A stretch of 64,000 nucleotides of DNA, taken from positions 186,001-250,000 of the forward strand of contig JANSXT010000001.1 in assembly GCA_024742765.1 (NCBI GenBank), given 5' to 3'. The DNA is from Phyllobacteriaceae bacterium (GTDB lineage Bacteria; Pseudomonadota; Alphaproteobacteria; Rhizobiales; Rhizobiaceae). This document shows, in pieces, positions 27,116 to 35,104 of this stretch. The notes under the pieces were generated by a model that had not been told where the DNA came from, made no database searches, and saw only the letters and a list, made by a program, of their open reading frames with translations. How positions within the stretch are numbered: the stretch's first letter is position 1; the number at the start of each line of letters is the position of its first letter. The position numbers and the translations under genes were made by a program.

Positions 27116-27222
27116 TTTGGATGCATGTCAAGCGCCGATCTGACGCGATTGCACCGGGGACGCCTTATGGCCTAAGAACGCGGCATCCGGCCCGACCGAA
27201 CGCTCAAGGAGACCGCGTGTCC

Positions 27223-28293
27223 ATGTCTGTCCAGCCCGCACCCGCGACGGCACCGTCCCGCAAGGCCGCCGCCGACCGGTTCGGCGTCATCGCCCGCCCG
27301 CCGCTTGAATGGAACGCCGAAATCGAGCGCGAGACCGCCCATCTTTACGAGCGCGTGGCCCATCACATTCCGAAGATCGAATGGCCGGTCTATGCGCCCT
27401 ATGTGGCGGCGATCAACCGGCTGAAGAAGGAGCGCAACGCGGCGATCCTGGCGCACAATTACCAGACGCCGGAGATTTTCCACTGCGTCGCCGACATTGT
27501 CGGCGACTCGCTGCAACTGGCCAAGGAAGCCACCAAGGTCGATGCCGACATCATCGTCCAGTGCGGCGTCCATTTCATGGCCGAGACCTCCAAGCTGCTG
27601 AACCCCGAAAAGACCGTGCTGATCCCGGACATGAAGGCCGGTTGCTCGCTGTCGGAATCGATCACCGGCGCCGATGTGCGCCTTCTGCGCGAGCGCTACC
27701 CGGGCGTGCCGGTCGTCACCTATGTGAACACCTCCGCCGAAGTGAAGGCCGAAACCGACATTTGCTGCACCTCGTCCAACGCGGTGCAGGTGGTCGAGAG
27801 TTTCGGCGTCGACACGGTGCTGTGCATTCCGGACGAATATCTGGCCAAGAACGTCGCCGCCCAGACCGACGTGAAGATCCTGACCTGGAAGGGCCATTGC
27901 GAGGTCCATGAGCGGTTCACCGCCGAGGAGCTTCAGGCCTATCGCGATGCCGATCCGGAGATCGAGATCATCGCCCATCCCGAATGCCCGGTCGAGGTGG
28001 TCGAGATGGCCGACTATACCGGCTCGACCGCCGGCATGATCAACTATGTGCGCGACCAGCGCCCGCCCAAGGTACTGCTGGTGACCGAATGCTCGATGGC
28101 CTCCAACATCCAGTCGCAGGTGCCGGAAGTGGACTTCGTCAAGCCCTGCAACCTCTGCCCGCACATGAAGCGCATCACCTTGCCGAAGATCCTCGATGCG
28201 CTGTGCGAGATGAAGGAGGAGGTCACGGTCGATCCGGCCATCGCCGCCCGTGCGAGGCGGGCGGTGGAGCGCATGGTGAATCTGAAGAATTGA
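27223..28293 (+). CDS. nadA: Quinolinate synthase A
   Basis: 4Fe-4S enzyme that condenses iminoaspartate with dihydroxyacetone phosphate to quinolinate, working directly with NadB. 356 residues from ATG 27223. Seen: [42 protein letters not shown], the [13 protein letters not shown] motif, and the C-terminal cysteine motif [16 protein letters not shown] at 27217 is an in-frame alternative with a better SD distance (AAGGAG five bases upstream), so the real N-terminus may be two residues longer. The upstream reading frame back to 26731 overlaps arsRC and is spurious. Confidence 0.95.
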   Translation: MSVQPAPATAPSRKAAADRFGVIARPPLEWNAEIERETAHLYERVAHHIPKIEWPVYAPYVAAINRLKKERNAAILAHNYQTPEIFHCVADIVGDSLQLAKEATKVDADIIVQCGVHFMAETSKLLNPEKTVLIPDMKAGCSLSESITGADVRLLRERYPGVPVVTYVNTSAEVKAETDICCTSSNAVQVVESFGVDTVLCIPDEYLAKNVAAQTDVKILTWKGHCEVHERFTAEELQAYRDADPEIEIIAHPECPVEVVEMADYTGSTAGMINYVRDQRPPKVLLVTECSMASNIQSQVPEVDFVKPCNLCPHMKRITLPKILDALCEMKEEVTVDPAIAARARRAVERMVNLKN

Positions 28294-28298
28294 GTGTC

Positions 28299-28361
28299 GT
28301 CTCCCTCCCCCTTGAGGGGAGGGTGGACAGCCGGCTTCAGGCGGCTGGACGGGTGGGGGTC
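28299..28361 (+). repeat. Palindromic repeat R1, copy 1 (left end of DUF559 unit)
   Basis: Two hairpins in tandem. A 30-base block (28299-28328) contains CCCTCCCC / GGGGAGGG. A variable 18-base stem-loop (28329-28346, AGCCG / CGGCT) follows, then a 14-base block (28347-28360). The two outer blocks are identical to copies 2 and 3. It starts five bases after the nadA stop. Confidence 0.93.
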
Positions 28362-28365
28362 GACG

Positions 28366-28788
28366 ATGGTGGAAAGAACGCAGCGCAATCGTGCCCGCAT
28401 GCTTCGTCATCAGGCGACCGTCGCCGAGCGCTTGCTTTGGGACGAACTGCGCCGGTTCCGCAAACAAGGGTACCCCTTTCGCCGGCAGGCGGCCATCGGG
28501 CCTTACATTGCCGATTTTGCATGCCACCGTATCCGCCTGGTCGTCGAGGTGGACGGCGACACACATGAGACAGAGACGGGCAAGCGCCGTGACGCCCGAC
28601 GCGACGCCTATTTGACGTCTCTGGGTTATCGCGTGATGCGGTTCGACGAACCTGATGTCCGCGCGAACCCGTTTTGGGTTTCCGAGCAGATCAGGGCCGC
28701 GATCATGAAGCGATATTCCATGACCCCCACCCGTCCCGGCGTTGGCACGCCGGTCCACCCTCCCCTCAAGGGGGAGGGAGACGCATGA
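28366..28788 (+). CDS. DUF559 (Vsr-like PD-(D/E)xK) nuclease inside repeat pair
   Basis: Small predicted endonuclease of 140 residues related to very-short-patch-repair nucleases. The DUF559 core is visible: RMLRHQATVAERLLWDELR, FRRQAAIGPYIADFAC (Asp) and LVVEVDGDTH (Glu and Asp of the active site), then YLTSLGYRVMRFDEPDV. The start ATG 28366 lies five bases after repeat copy 1. The last 20 or so residues ([20 protein letters not shown]) are encoded by repeat copy 2, so the stop falls just outside the repeat. The frame stays open upstream through copy 1 to 28294. It splits nadA from nadB. Activity and target are unknown. Confidence 0.85.
   Translation: MVERTQRNRARMLRHQATVAERLLWDELRRFRKQGYPFRRQAAIGPYIADFACHRIRLVVEVDGDTHETETGKRRDARRDAYLTSLGYRVMRFDEPDVRANPFWVSEQIRAAIMKRYSMTPTRPGVGTPVHPPLKGEGDA
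28722..28782 (-). repeat. Palindromic repeat R1, copy 2, inverted (right end of DUF559 unit)
   Basis: Reverse complement of the R1 family. The 30-base block (28753-28782) and the 14-base block (28723-28736) are identical to copy 1. The middle 16 bases (28737-28752) differ but still form a stem, CCGGCGT / ACGCCGG counting one flanking base pair. It codes for the C-terminal tail of the DUF559 protein. Confidence 0.93.
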
Positions 28789-28868
28789 TCACCATCGCCG
28801 CTCCACGGTCGATGATGGCTTTGATTGCAAGAACTCGATTACCAGTAGAAGCGGCCATGCTGGCGCTT

Positions 28869-28930
28869 GTCTCCCTCCCCCTTGAGGGGAGGGTGGACAA
28901 TTCGCTTCAGCGAATTGGACGGGTGGGGGT
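28869..28930 (+). repeat. Palindromic repeat R1, copy 3 (nadB leader)
   Basis: The same orientation as copy 1, with identical 30-base (28869-28898) and 14-base (28917-28930) blocks. The variable stem-loop is AATTCGC-TTCA-GCGAATT (28899-28916), again perfectly paired but with a different sequence. It ends 27 bases before the nadB start codon, so it lies in the nadB 5' leader. No nuclease gene accompanies it. Confidence 0.92.
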
Positions 28931-28957
28931 TGTTACCGACACGGGGAGGGTGCCGCC

Positions 28958-30508
28958 ATGACCCACCCCATCCTCATCATCGGCGGCGGGTTGGCCGGGC
29001 TGTTCTGTGCGCTGAAACTGGCACCGCGCCCCGTCACCATCCTTGCTGCCGCGCCCATTGGCAGGGGCGCCTCGTCGACATGGGCGCAGGCGGGCATCGC
29101 CGCCGCCGTCTCGCCGGGCGACACGATCGAAAGCCATGTCGAGGACACGATCGCCGCCGGCGACGGCATTGTCGACGAGGCGATCATTGCCGGCATGGCG
29201 GCCGAAGCATCCGACCGCGTGCATGATCTTCTGGAATTCGGCGTGCCGTTCGACCGCGATCTGGAAGGCCATCTGGCCGTCAGCCGCGAAGCGGCGCACA
29301 GCCATTCACGCATCGTCCGCGTCAAGGGCGACATGGCCGGCCGCGCCATCATGCAGGCGTTGGTCGGGGCGATCCGCAAAGCAGCCCATGTGCGCGTTCT
29401 TGAAGGCTATGTCGCCGAAGAGCTGGTCGCTGATGCCGGCCGCATCACGGGCGTGATCGCGCGCGGCGAGGCGGGACAGGGCGAACCGGAAACCATTGGC
29501 GCGTCCGATGTGATCATGGCGACGGGCGGCGTCGGCCATCTCTATGCGGTGACGACCAACCCGAAAGAGGCGCGCGGCGGCGGCATCGGCATGGCCGCGC
29601 GCGCCGGCGCCCGCATGGCGGACATGGAGTTCGTGCAGTTCCACCCCACCGCCATAAATGTCGCCAGGGACCCCGCGCCGCTGGCGACCGAGGCATTGCG
29701 CGGCCATGGCGCCACACTTTTGAACGGCGCCGGCGAGCGTTTCATGGTGCCACTGCACCCGGATGCGGAACTGGCGCCGCGCGACGAGGTGGCGCGCGGC
29801 ATCTTCGCTGAGGTGCAGGCGGGCCGCGGCGCATTTCTCGATTGCCGCACGGCGATCCACGATTTCGCCGGCGAGTTCCCGACCGTTCATGGCTACTGTA
29901 CCGACGCCGGCATCGATCCGGCGACCGATCTGATCCCGGTCACACCGGCGGCCCATTATTTCATGGGCGGCATCTGGACCGACGCGACCGGCCGCACGTC
30001 GCTGCCCGGCTTTTGGGCGTGCGGCGAATGCACGTCGACTGGCGCCCATGGCGCCAACCGGCTGGCCTCCAATTCGCTCCTGGAAGCCGTTGTCTTTGCC
30101 GCCCGCGTCGCCGACGCCTTGAACGTCGAGCGCGGCGACGCAGCGCCTGACGACTGGGCGAAGGGCTCGGTCGACGCGCCCGCTGCGGTCACGGAAGTCG
30201 ATCATCCGGGCATGACGAGGCTGCGTGCCATCATGAGCGCCCATCTTGGCGTGCTGCGCGATGCGGCCGGCATGCGTCAGGCGCTGCGCGCCATTGTGGC
30301 ACTGGAAGACGAGACCAGGGACGACACGCGGTTCGCCAACGTGCTGACGACTGCCAAGCTGATCGCCATATCGGCGCTGAACCGGACCGAAAGCCGGGGC
30401 GGGCACTTCCGCACCGATTTCCCGGATCAGGATCCGAACTGGGCGCGCCGCACGCTCCTGACGCTCGATCAGGCCCAGGTGGTGGTGGAGGATTTGCTGG
30501 CGGGATGA
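28958..30508 (+). CDS. nadB: L-aspartate oxidase
   Basis: FAD enzyme that oxidises aspartate to iminoaspartate, the substrate of NadA. 516 residues. Seen: the N-terminal dinucleotide fold [32 protein letters not shown], the catalytic [17 protein letters not shown] region, [11 protein letters not shown], and near the C-terminus [21 protein letters not shown]. The start ATG follows GGGGAGGGTG. It is separated from nadA by the DUF559 unit and a third repeat copy, and from nadC by the GIY-YIG unit and an opposite-strand gene, so it may be transcribed apart from them. Confidence 0.95.
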   Translation: MTHPILIIGGGLAGLFCALKLAPRPVTILAAAPIGRGASSTWAQAGIAAAVSPGDTIESHVEDTIAAGDGIVDEAIIAGMAAEASDRVHDLLEFGVPFDRDLEGHLAVSREAAHSHSRIVRVKGDMAGRAIMQALVGAIRKAAHVRVLEGYVAEELVADAGRITGVIARGEAGQGEPETIGASDVIMATGGVGHLYAVTTNPKEARGGGIGMAARAGARMADMEFVQFHPTAINVARDPAPLATEALRGHGATLLNGAGERFMVPLHPDAELAPRDEVARGIFAEVQAGRGAFLDCRTAIHDFAGEFPTVHGYCTDAGIDPATDLIPVTPAAHYFMGGIWTDATGRTSLPGFWACGECTSTGAHGANRLASNSLLEAVVFAARVADALNVERGDAAPDDWAKGSVDAPAAVTEVDHPGMTRLRAIMSAHLGVLRDAAGMRQALRAIVALEDETRDDTRFANVLTTAKLIAISALNRTESRGGHFRTDFPDQDPNWARRTLLTLDQAQVVVEDLLAG

Positions 30509-30510
30509 TC

Positions 30511-30547
30511 GTCATTCCGGGGCCGCGCAGCGGAACCCGGAATCCAG
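30511..30547 (+). repeat. Palindromic repeat R2, left copy (GIY-YIG unit)
   Basis: A 37-base element beginning GTCATTCCGGG and ending AACCCGGAATCCAG, with an inner CCGC-GCA-GCGG stem. It is the inverted partner of 30900-30936 and starts two bases after the nadB stop. Confidence 0.92.
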
Positions 30548-30563
30548 ACCTGGAGGCTGATCC

Positions 30564-30935
30564 TTGTCAGGTTGGGTCTACATCATGACATCCAGTCGAA
30601 ACGGCACGATCTATATGGGTGTGACAAGCGATCTGCAAAGCAGAGCCTATGAGCATCGCGAGAGTCTCCGCCAAGGGTTCACGGCAAAACACGGATGCAA
30701 GCAGCTGGTTTGGTATGAACGTCACGACAACATCGTCGAGGCGATCGCCCGAGAAAAACAACTCAAGAAATGGCGGCGTTCTTGGAAGCTGTACTTGATT
30801 GAAGGCTTCAATCCGGATTGGCTTGACCTTTTTGAAACCTGCTACGAACGCGACAATCCAAGTGATGCAATTCGGGAGCAAAAGGCCCGGCATTCCGCAC
30901 TGGATTCCGGGTTCGGCCTTGCCGACCCGGAATGA
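30564..30935 (+). CDS. Small GIY-YIG nuclease inside repeat pair
   Basis: Single-domain GIY-YIG endonuclease of 123 residues, of the widespread small UvrC-N-like type. The motif WVYIM...TIYMGVTSDL is the GIY...YIG pair (here VYI and YMG); the catalytic arginine is in SRAYEHR and the glutamate in VEAIAREKQLKKW. It starts at TTG 30564 with an excellent SD (GGAGG seven bases upstream). The C-terminal tail (HSALDSGFGLADPE) is encoded within the right R2 repeat and its stop codon lies inside the repeat. Like the DUF559 gene it interrupts the nad gene cluster. Confidence 0.88.
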   Translation: MSGWVYIMTSSRNGTIYMGVTSDLQSRAYEHRESLRQGFTAKHGCKQLVWYERHDNIVEAIAREKQLKKWRRSWKLYLIEGFNPDWLDLFETCYERDNPSDAIREQKARHSALDSGFGLADPE

Positions 30936-30936
30936 C
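30900..30936 (-). repeat. Palindromic repeat R2, right copy, inverted (GIY-YIG unit)
   Basis: Reverse complement of the left copy, identical over the outer 11 and inner 15 bases of the 37. The central stem is TCGGC-AAG-GCCGA instead of CCGC-GCA-GCGG: a different sequence with pairing preserved. It contains the stop codon of the GIY-YIG gene. Confidence 0.92.
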
Positions 30937-30949
30937 GGATTGAATGCCC

Positions 30950-32332
30950 TCAGTTCGCCGCCAGCGCATCGGCGACCACTTGTTTCAACCGCAGGTCCGG
31001 CACTTCGACGAACTCCAGGTCGTCGGTGCCCAGATAGGCGGTCTGGTTGATTGCGGTCCAGCCATTGACGGCGACGGTGTAGGTGGCGGCCGGGTCGATA
31101 TCGAGTTCGGCGGCGTGGACGAAATCGCCAGTGCGCTGGTCGAGCGAGGTGGCCGTATGCTGGTTGGCCCGCGCCATGATTGCCGCCAGCCGTTCGCCGG
31201 ACATGTCGACGGTCCTGATGTCGCCGTCGAACCGGACATAGGCGTTGAAATCGTAGCGGCTGATCTCTCCGGCCTCAAGCCCGGTGCCGAACGTGGTGTG
31301 GCCGAGAAAGGCGATGTCGGCGCCCGTTGCCTCACGCACGGCCTCTGTGGCGAACAGGATGGCATTGGGCAGGTCGAGCGTTTCGGAGACGGAGCCGACG
31401 ATGGCGCGGTCCTCGTCGGTCAGATGCTCGTCCATGGCGGTGACGACCGCATTGCCGATGTCGCTGTCCGGATCGTCGTCGGCGGCGATCGCAACGCTTT
31501 CGAAGGTCGTGTCGGCGCCGCCTTCGACGTTGAAGGTCATGGAGGCGATGGTGAACCCGTTGCCCCACGACCCAGGATGCACATAGGCAAGGCCCGGCTC
31601 TTCGTGGGTGAAGTCCAAATGATCGTGCCCGCCGATCAGCAGTGCGCGCTCGGGAAGGGAGGCGAGCATCGCCTTATCGGCGGAAACGCCCGCATGGCTG
31701 AGAACGATCGCCGCATCGGCCTCGCGCGTCAGCCCGCCCATCAGGCTTTCCGCCCAGGCGACGGGCTGGGGTATGGTCAGCGTCGGGCGGATCGGTGGCC
31801 GGTAGGTGAAGATGTTGTCGGTCGCAAGCCCCGCGAGCGCGACGCGCTTGTCGCGCACGCCGATCGAAAGCGCCGCTGGCGCCAGCAGTTCGCCGGTGCG
31901 CGCGTCGATGATGTTGCTCATCACATGCACGCCGCGCGCCTCTGCCTCGCGCGTAAAGATCGCCATGTCTTCGAGGACGGCCGTCTCGTGATTGCCGATG
32001 TTGAAGAAGACGGGCGCGATCTGGCTGAGCTTGTCGAGCGCCAGAAGATCCGGCGCGACGCGGCTGCGCAGCGCCACCACATTGCCGCGCTCGAACATGT
32101 CGCCATTGATGATGATGATCACCTTGCCGCCGGCTTCGGCGGCGCGGTTGCGCACGGCGGCCACCAGTTGCGGCAGGCGTTTATAGGGCGAATGCAGGTC
32201 CGACAGGATGATCGCGGTCACATCCGGCGCGTTCTGGGCGAGCGCCAAGCGCGGTGCGGCGGCAGCAGTGGCGATGGCGGCGCCGGCGCGCAGCACGAGA
32301 CGGCGGGACACGGTGGCGGAAAGGGCGGCCAT
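30950..32332 (-). CDS. 5'-nucleotidase/metallophosphatase family protein, exported
   Basis: Predicted periplasmic calcineurin-like phosphoesterase of the UshA/5'-nucleotidase class, 460 residues from ATG 32332 (AGGAG six bases upstream). The N-terminus has a Tat-like pattern SRRLVLRAG and ends in an ALAQ cleavage site (about 33). The metal-binding motifs are SDLH, NGDMFERG, GNHE and GGHDH, and a C-terminal nucleotidase domain (about 280-460) contains GDFVHAAELDIDPAATYTVA. A role in nucleotide or NAD(P) salvage would suit its place between nadB and nadC, but it is on the opposite strand and this is inference. Confidence 0.87.
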   Translation of the reverse strand: MAALSATVSRRLVLRAGAAIATAAAAPRLALAQNAPDVTAIILSDLHSPYKRLPQLVAAVRNRAAEAGGKVIIIINGDMFERGNVVALRSRVAPDLLALDKLSQIAPVFFNIGNHETAVLEDMAIFTREAEARGVHVMSNIIDARTGELLAPAALSIGVRDKRVALAGLATDNIFTYRPPIRPTLTIPQPVAWAESLMGGLTREADAAIVLSHAGVSADKAMLASLPERALLIGGHDHLDFTHEEPGLAYVHPGSWGNGFTIASMTFNVEGGADTTFESVAIAADDDPDSDIGNAVVTAMDEHLTDEDRAIVGSVSETLDLPNAILFATEAVREATGADIAFLGHTTFGTGLEAGEISRYDFNAYVRFDGDIRTVDMSGERLAAIMARANQHTATSLDQRTGDFVHAAELDIDPAATYTVAVNGWTAINQTAYLGTDDLEFVEVPDLRLKQVVADALAAN

Positions 32333-32442
32333 GGAAAGCTCCTGCGGGTGGTGTCGGGTGCAAGCGAATGACGCCTGCTTGGCATGGCGCGTTGACATTT
32401 CCATGACGGCGGGTCTTCGTGGCGCCGCCGCCGGAGACCGCC

Positions 32443-33330
32443 ATGCCTGACACGCTTTTCTACCCGCCCAGCCTGCCTTCCTTGATGGTCGAGGAGGCCG
32501 TGCGTGCCGCTCTGCTTGAAGATCTCGGCCGGGCAGGGGACATCACCACCAATGCGACGATCGCGCCGGACATGACCGCCAGGGCCGTGATCGCCAGCCG
32601 CGAAGTGGGCACGACTGCGGGCCTGCCGCTGGCAGAAGCGGCGTTCGCGGCCATCGGCGGCGGTCTGCAGTTTGTTGCCCATGTCGCCGACGGCGACGCG
32701 GTCGATCCGGGCACGATCGTGGCCACTGTCAGCGGCAATGCGCGGGCGATCCTGTCGGCGGAGCGGGTGGCACTCAACTATCTGATGATGCTGTCGGGCA
32801 TCGCCACCCACACGGCGCGCTTTGCATCGGCCATCGCGCACACCCACGCCAAGGTGTGCGACACGCGCAAGACGGTGCCCGGCCACCGCACATTCGCCAA
32901 ATATGCCGTGCGCTGTGGCGGCGGCAGCAACCACCGGTTCGGCCTCGACGATGCGGTGCTGATCAAGGACAATCACATCGCCGTCTCGGGCGGGGTGGCT
33001 GAAGCGGTGCGCAATGCACGCGCTCATGTCGGCCATACGGTCATGGTCGAGATCGAGGTGGACACGCTCGACCAGTTGCGCGCGGCGCTGCCGGCGGGAC
33101 CTGACATCGTGCTGCTGGACAATATGACGCCGGATCTGCTGCGCCAGGCCGTCGCGATCAATCAGGCTGATAATGGCGGCAAGGTCCGGCTCGAAGCGTC
33201 GGGCGGCGTCGATCTCGACACGGTTGCCGCGATCGCCGAGACGGGCGTCGACTTCATCTCGACATCGAAGATCACCATGGCCGCGCCGACGCTCGATCTG
33301 GGGCTCGATATGGTTCTCGACCGCGATTGA
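32443..33330 (+). CDS. nadC: Nicotinate-nucleotide pyrophosphorylase (carboxylating)
   Basis: Quinolinate phosphoribosyltransferase, third step of de novo NAD synthesis. 295 residues from ATG 32443 (GGAG six bases upstream). Diagnostic blocks are LLEDLGRAGDITTNA, ERVALNYLMMLSGIATHT, CDTRKTVPGHRTFAKYAVRC, NHRFGLDDAVLIKDNHI and VRLEASGGVDLDTV. It is divergent from the nucleotidase gene, 110 bp away. nadA and nadB are upstream on the same strand, separated by about 1.9 kb. Confidence 0.96.
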   Translation: MPDTLFYPPSLPSLMVEEAVRAALLEDLGRAGDITTNATIAPDMTARAVIASREVGTTAGLPLAEAAFAAIGGGLQFVAHVADGDAVDPGTIVATVSGNARAILSAERVALNYLMMLSGIATHTARFASAIAHTHAKVCDTRKTVPGHRTFAKYAVRCGGGSNHRFGLDDAVLIKDNHIAVSGGVAEAVRNARAHVGHTVMVEIEVDTLDQLRAALPAGPDIVLLDNMTPDLLRQAVAINQADNGGKVRLEASGGVDLDTVAAIAETGVDFISTSKITMAAPTLDLGLDMVLDRD

Positions 33331-33375
33331 ACGTCGGACGGTCCGGCTTTGACACCGATCCACTCTTCGGGCACA

Positions 33376-33393
33376 GTTGACGTAAACGTCAAC
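33376..33393. promoter_or_regulatory. Perfect palindrome upstream of alkB
   Basis: GTTGACGT-AA-ACGTCAAC, 8-bp arms with a two-base centre, 17 bp before the alkB start. A TTGACA at 33349-33354 could be the -35, which would put the palindrome across the -10 region. It looks like a dimeric regulator site. The core TGACGT/ACGTCA recurs at 14588-14600. Confidence 0.65.
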
Positions 33394-33410
33394 AGCGCGG
33401 GCGCGATCAC

Positions 33411-34586
33411 ATGATCTTCGTGGCAACCACCGACGATGGCGGCGAAATCCGCTATGTCGACCGCAAGCGATGGCTCTGGATCATTTCGGTCCTGACGCCG
33501 TCGGTCCCGGCGGTCGGTGCCTTGATGCTCTGGGCCACTGGCAATCCGGTCTGGGCGCTGCTGCCGGTCCTTGTCTATTATGTCGCAACGCCGCTGATCG
33601 ACATGGTGGTCGGCAGCGATCCGAACAATCCGCCCGAAGCGGTGGTCGGCGCGTTGTCCGAAGACCAATATTACCGCGTGCTGCTGTTCCTGTCGGTTCC
33701 CGTCTTTTGGGCAAGTTTCCTTGTCCCGGCCATCGTTGCGTCGACGCAGGTGATGCCGTTCTGGGCCTGGCTGATGCTGGCCGTCGGCGCAGGCGCTTCG
33801 TCCGGCACCGGGCTGACGGTTGCCCATGAACTCGGCCACAAGCCGAACCGGCTGGACCAATGGGGCGCCAAGATCATGTGCGCGCTCAGCGGCTATGCCC
33901 ATTTCTGCCTCGAGCACAATCGCGGCCATCATGTGCAGGTGGCAACGCCCGAGGACCGCGCCTCGGGCCGGCTCGGCGAGAGCCTTTATGCGTTCGCCGC
34001 GCGCGAAATCCCCGGCGTGGTGGCCGAGGGCTGGACGCTGGAGCGCAAGCGGCTCGAAAAGAAGGGCCTGCCCTTCTGGCATTGGCGCAACGATCTTTTG
34101 CAGGGCTATGTGATCGCGCTTGCTGTCGCTGTGCTGCTCGTCACGTTCCTCGGCTGGATCGTCCTGCCCTTCATCGCGATCAGCCATGCGGTGGCCTGGT
34201 TCCACCTGTCGATGGCCAACTATGTCGAGCATTATGGCCTCAAGCGCGAGCGCAAGGAGAACGGGCGCTACGGGCCATGCGAGCCGCGCCATTCCTGGAA
34301 CACCAACCACATCGTCTCCAATCTGATGCTGTTCCACCTGCAGCGCCATTCGGACCATCACGCCAATCCGCTCAGGCCCTATCAGGCGCTGCGCAATTTT
34401 GACGATTTGCCGCATCTGCCGAGCGGCTATCCGGGCTCGTTCGTGCTCGCGGCCATTCCCCCGCTCTGGCGCAAGGTGATGGACCCCAAGGTTTGCAAAT
34501 GGGCCAAAGGCGATGTCGACCGCTGCAACGTCCGTCCGGGTCTTGAAAACGCCTATGCGCTGAGATTTCAGAACTGGTCGGCGTGA
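33411..34586 (+). CDS. alkB: Alkane 1-monooxygenase
   Basis: Integral-membrane non-haem diiron hydroxylase converting medium-chain alkanes to 1-alkanols. 391 residues with six predicted helices. All histidine boxes are present: HELGHK (139-144), EHNRGHH (168-174) and LQRHSDHHA (310-318), plus the alkane-hydroxylase signature NYVEHYGLKRE (270-280) and HSWNTNH. The rubredoxin and rubredoxin reductase it needs are not in this window. The 3' end overlaps the convergent phosphatase gene by 19 bases. A perfect operator-like palindrome precedes it, so it may be inducible. Confidence 0.95.
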   Translation: MIFVATTDDGGEIRYVDRKRWLWIISVLTPSVPAVGALMLWATGNPVWALLPVLVYYVATPLIDMVVGSDPNNPPEAVVGALSEDQYYRVLLFLSVPVFWASFLVPAIVASTQVMPFWAWLMLAVGAGASSGTGLTVAHELGHKPNRLDQWGAKIMCALSGYAHFCLEHNRGHHVQVATPEDRASGRLGESLYAFAAREIPGVVAEGWTLERKRLEKKGLPFWHWRNDLLQGYVIALAVAVLLVTFLGWIVLPFIAISHAVAWFHLSMANYVEHYGLKRERKENGRYGPCEPRHSWNTNHIVSNLMLFHLQRHSDHHANPLRPYQALRNFDDLPHLPSGYPGSFVLAAIPPLWRKVMDPKVCKWAKGDVDRCNVRPGLENAYALRFQNWSA

Positions 34587-35101
34587 TCGTCCGTCACGGG
34601 AAAGATGAAAGGCGCGCCCTCGAAACAGTCCGCGCCGCGTCCGATCGACCGGACAGCATCGACCATGGCCCCGCCGCGCCCCAGAACATCGTCCGCAATG
34701 GCCACCAGCTTCGGATTGGGCGTTGCCGTGGATGACCGAAGGCGCAGCAGGCGCGCCGCCATCAGCGCGTCGAGATCGGGATTGAGTGCCAGCGCGATCA
34801 TGTAGGCGCTGGCCGTCGAGCGGGAGACGCCCGCAAAACAGTGGATTAGCATCGGCGCCTTGCGGTCCCAGCCGCGCGCAAACGCGAGGATCTGCCGCAC
34901 ATGGGCTTCGCCGGGCGTGATCATGCCGGGCGTTTCCACGGCGATATCGTTCATGTTCAGCCGCAGATGATCGGCGGCGGCGACGCTGTCAGGGCGGGGC
35001 ACGCGCGGATCGCCGCTGATCACCGTCAGCATGTGGCTCGGCGCGTGCCGTCGTGCGGTTTCCGTGATGCGAGCGAGCGAACAGACGGCGAGATAGGGCA
35101 T
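34568..35101 (-). CDS. Protein tyrosine/dual-specificity phosphatase-like
   Basis: Cytoplasmic phosphatase-fold protein of 177 residues. The P-loop HCFAGVSRSTA gives Cys88 and Arg94 of CX5R; a conserved aspartate in HLRLNMNDI may be the general acid. The substrate is unknown. It lies three bases after the HD-domain gene in the operon ygfZ-HD-phosphatase, all on the minus strand. Confidence 0.85.
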   Translation of the reverse strand: MPYLAVCSLARITETARRHAPSHMLTVISGDPRVPRPDSVAAADHLRLNMNDIAVETPGMITPGEAHVRQILAFARGWDRKAPMLIHCFAGVSRSTASAYMIALALNPDLDALMAARLLRLRSSTATPNPKLVAIADDVLGRGGAMVDAVRSIGRGADCFEGAPFIFPVTDDHADQF

Positions 35102-35104
35102 CGC

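Noticed and set aside
27172-28758. 528-codon open frame antisense to nadA and the DUF559 gene
   Set aside because: Shadow frame with no start signal or domain; the plus strand carries quinolinate synthase.
30509-30564. Target-site duplication flanking the GIY-YIG unit
   Set aside because: Bases outside the two repeat copies were compared and no convincing direct repeat was found.
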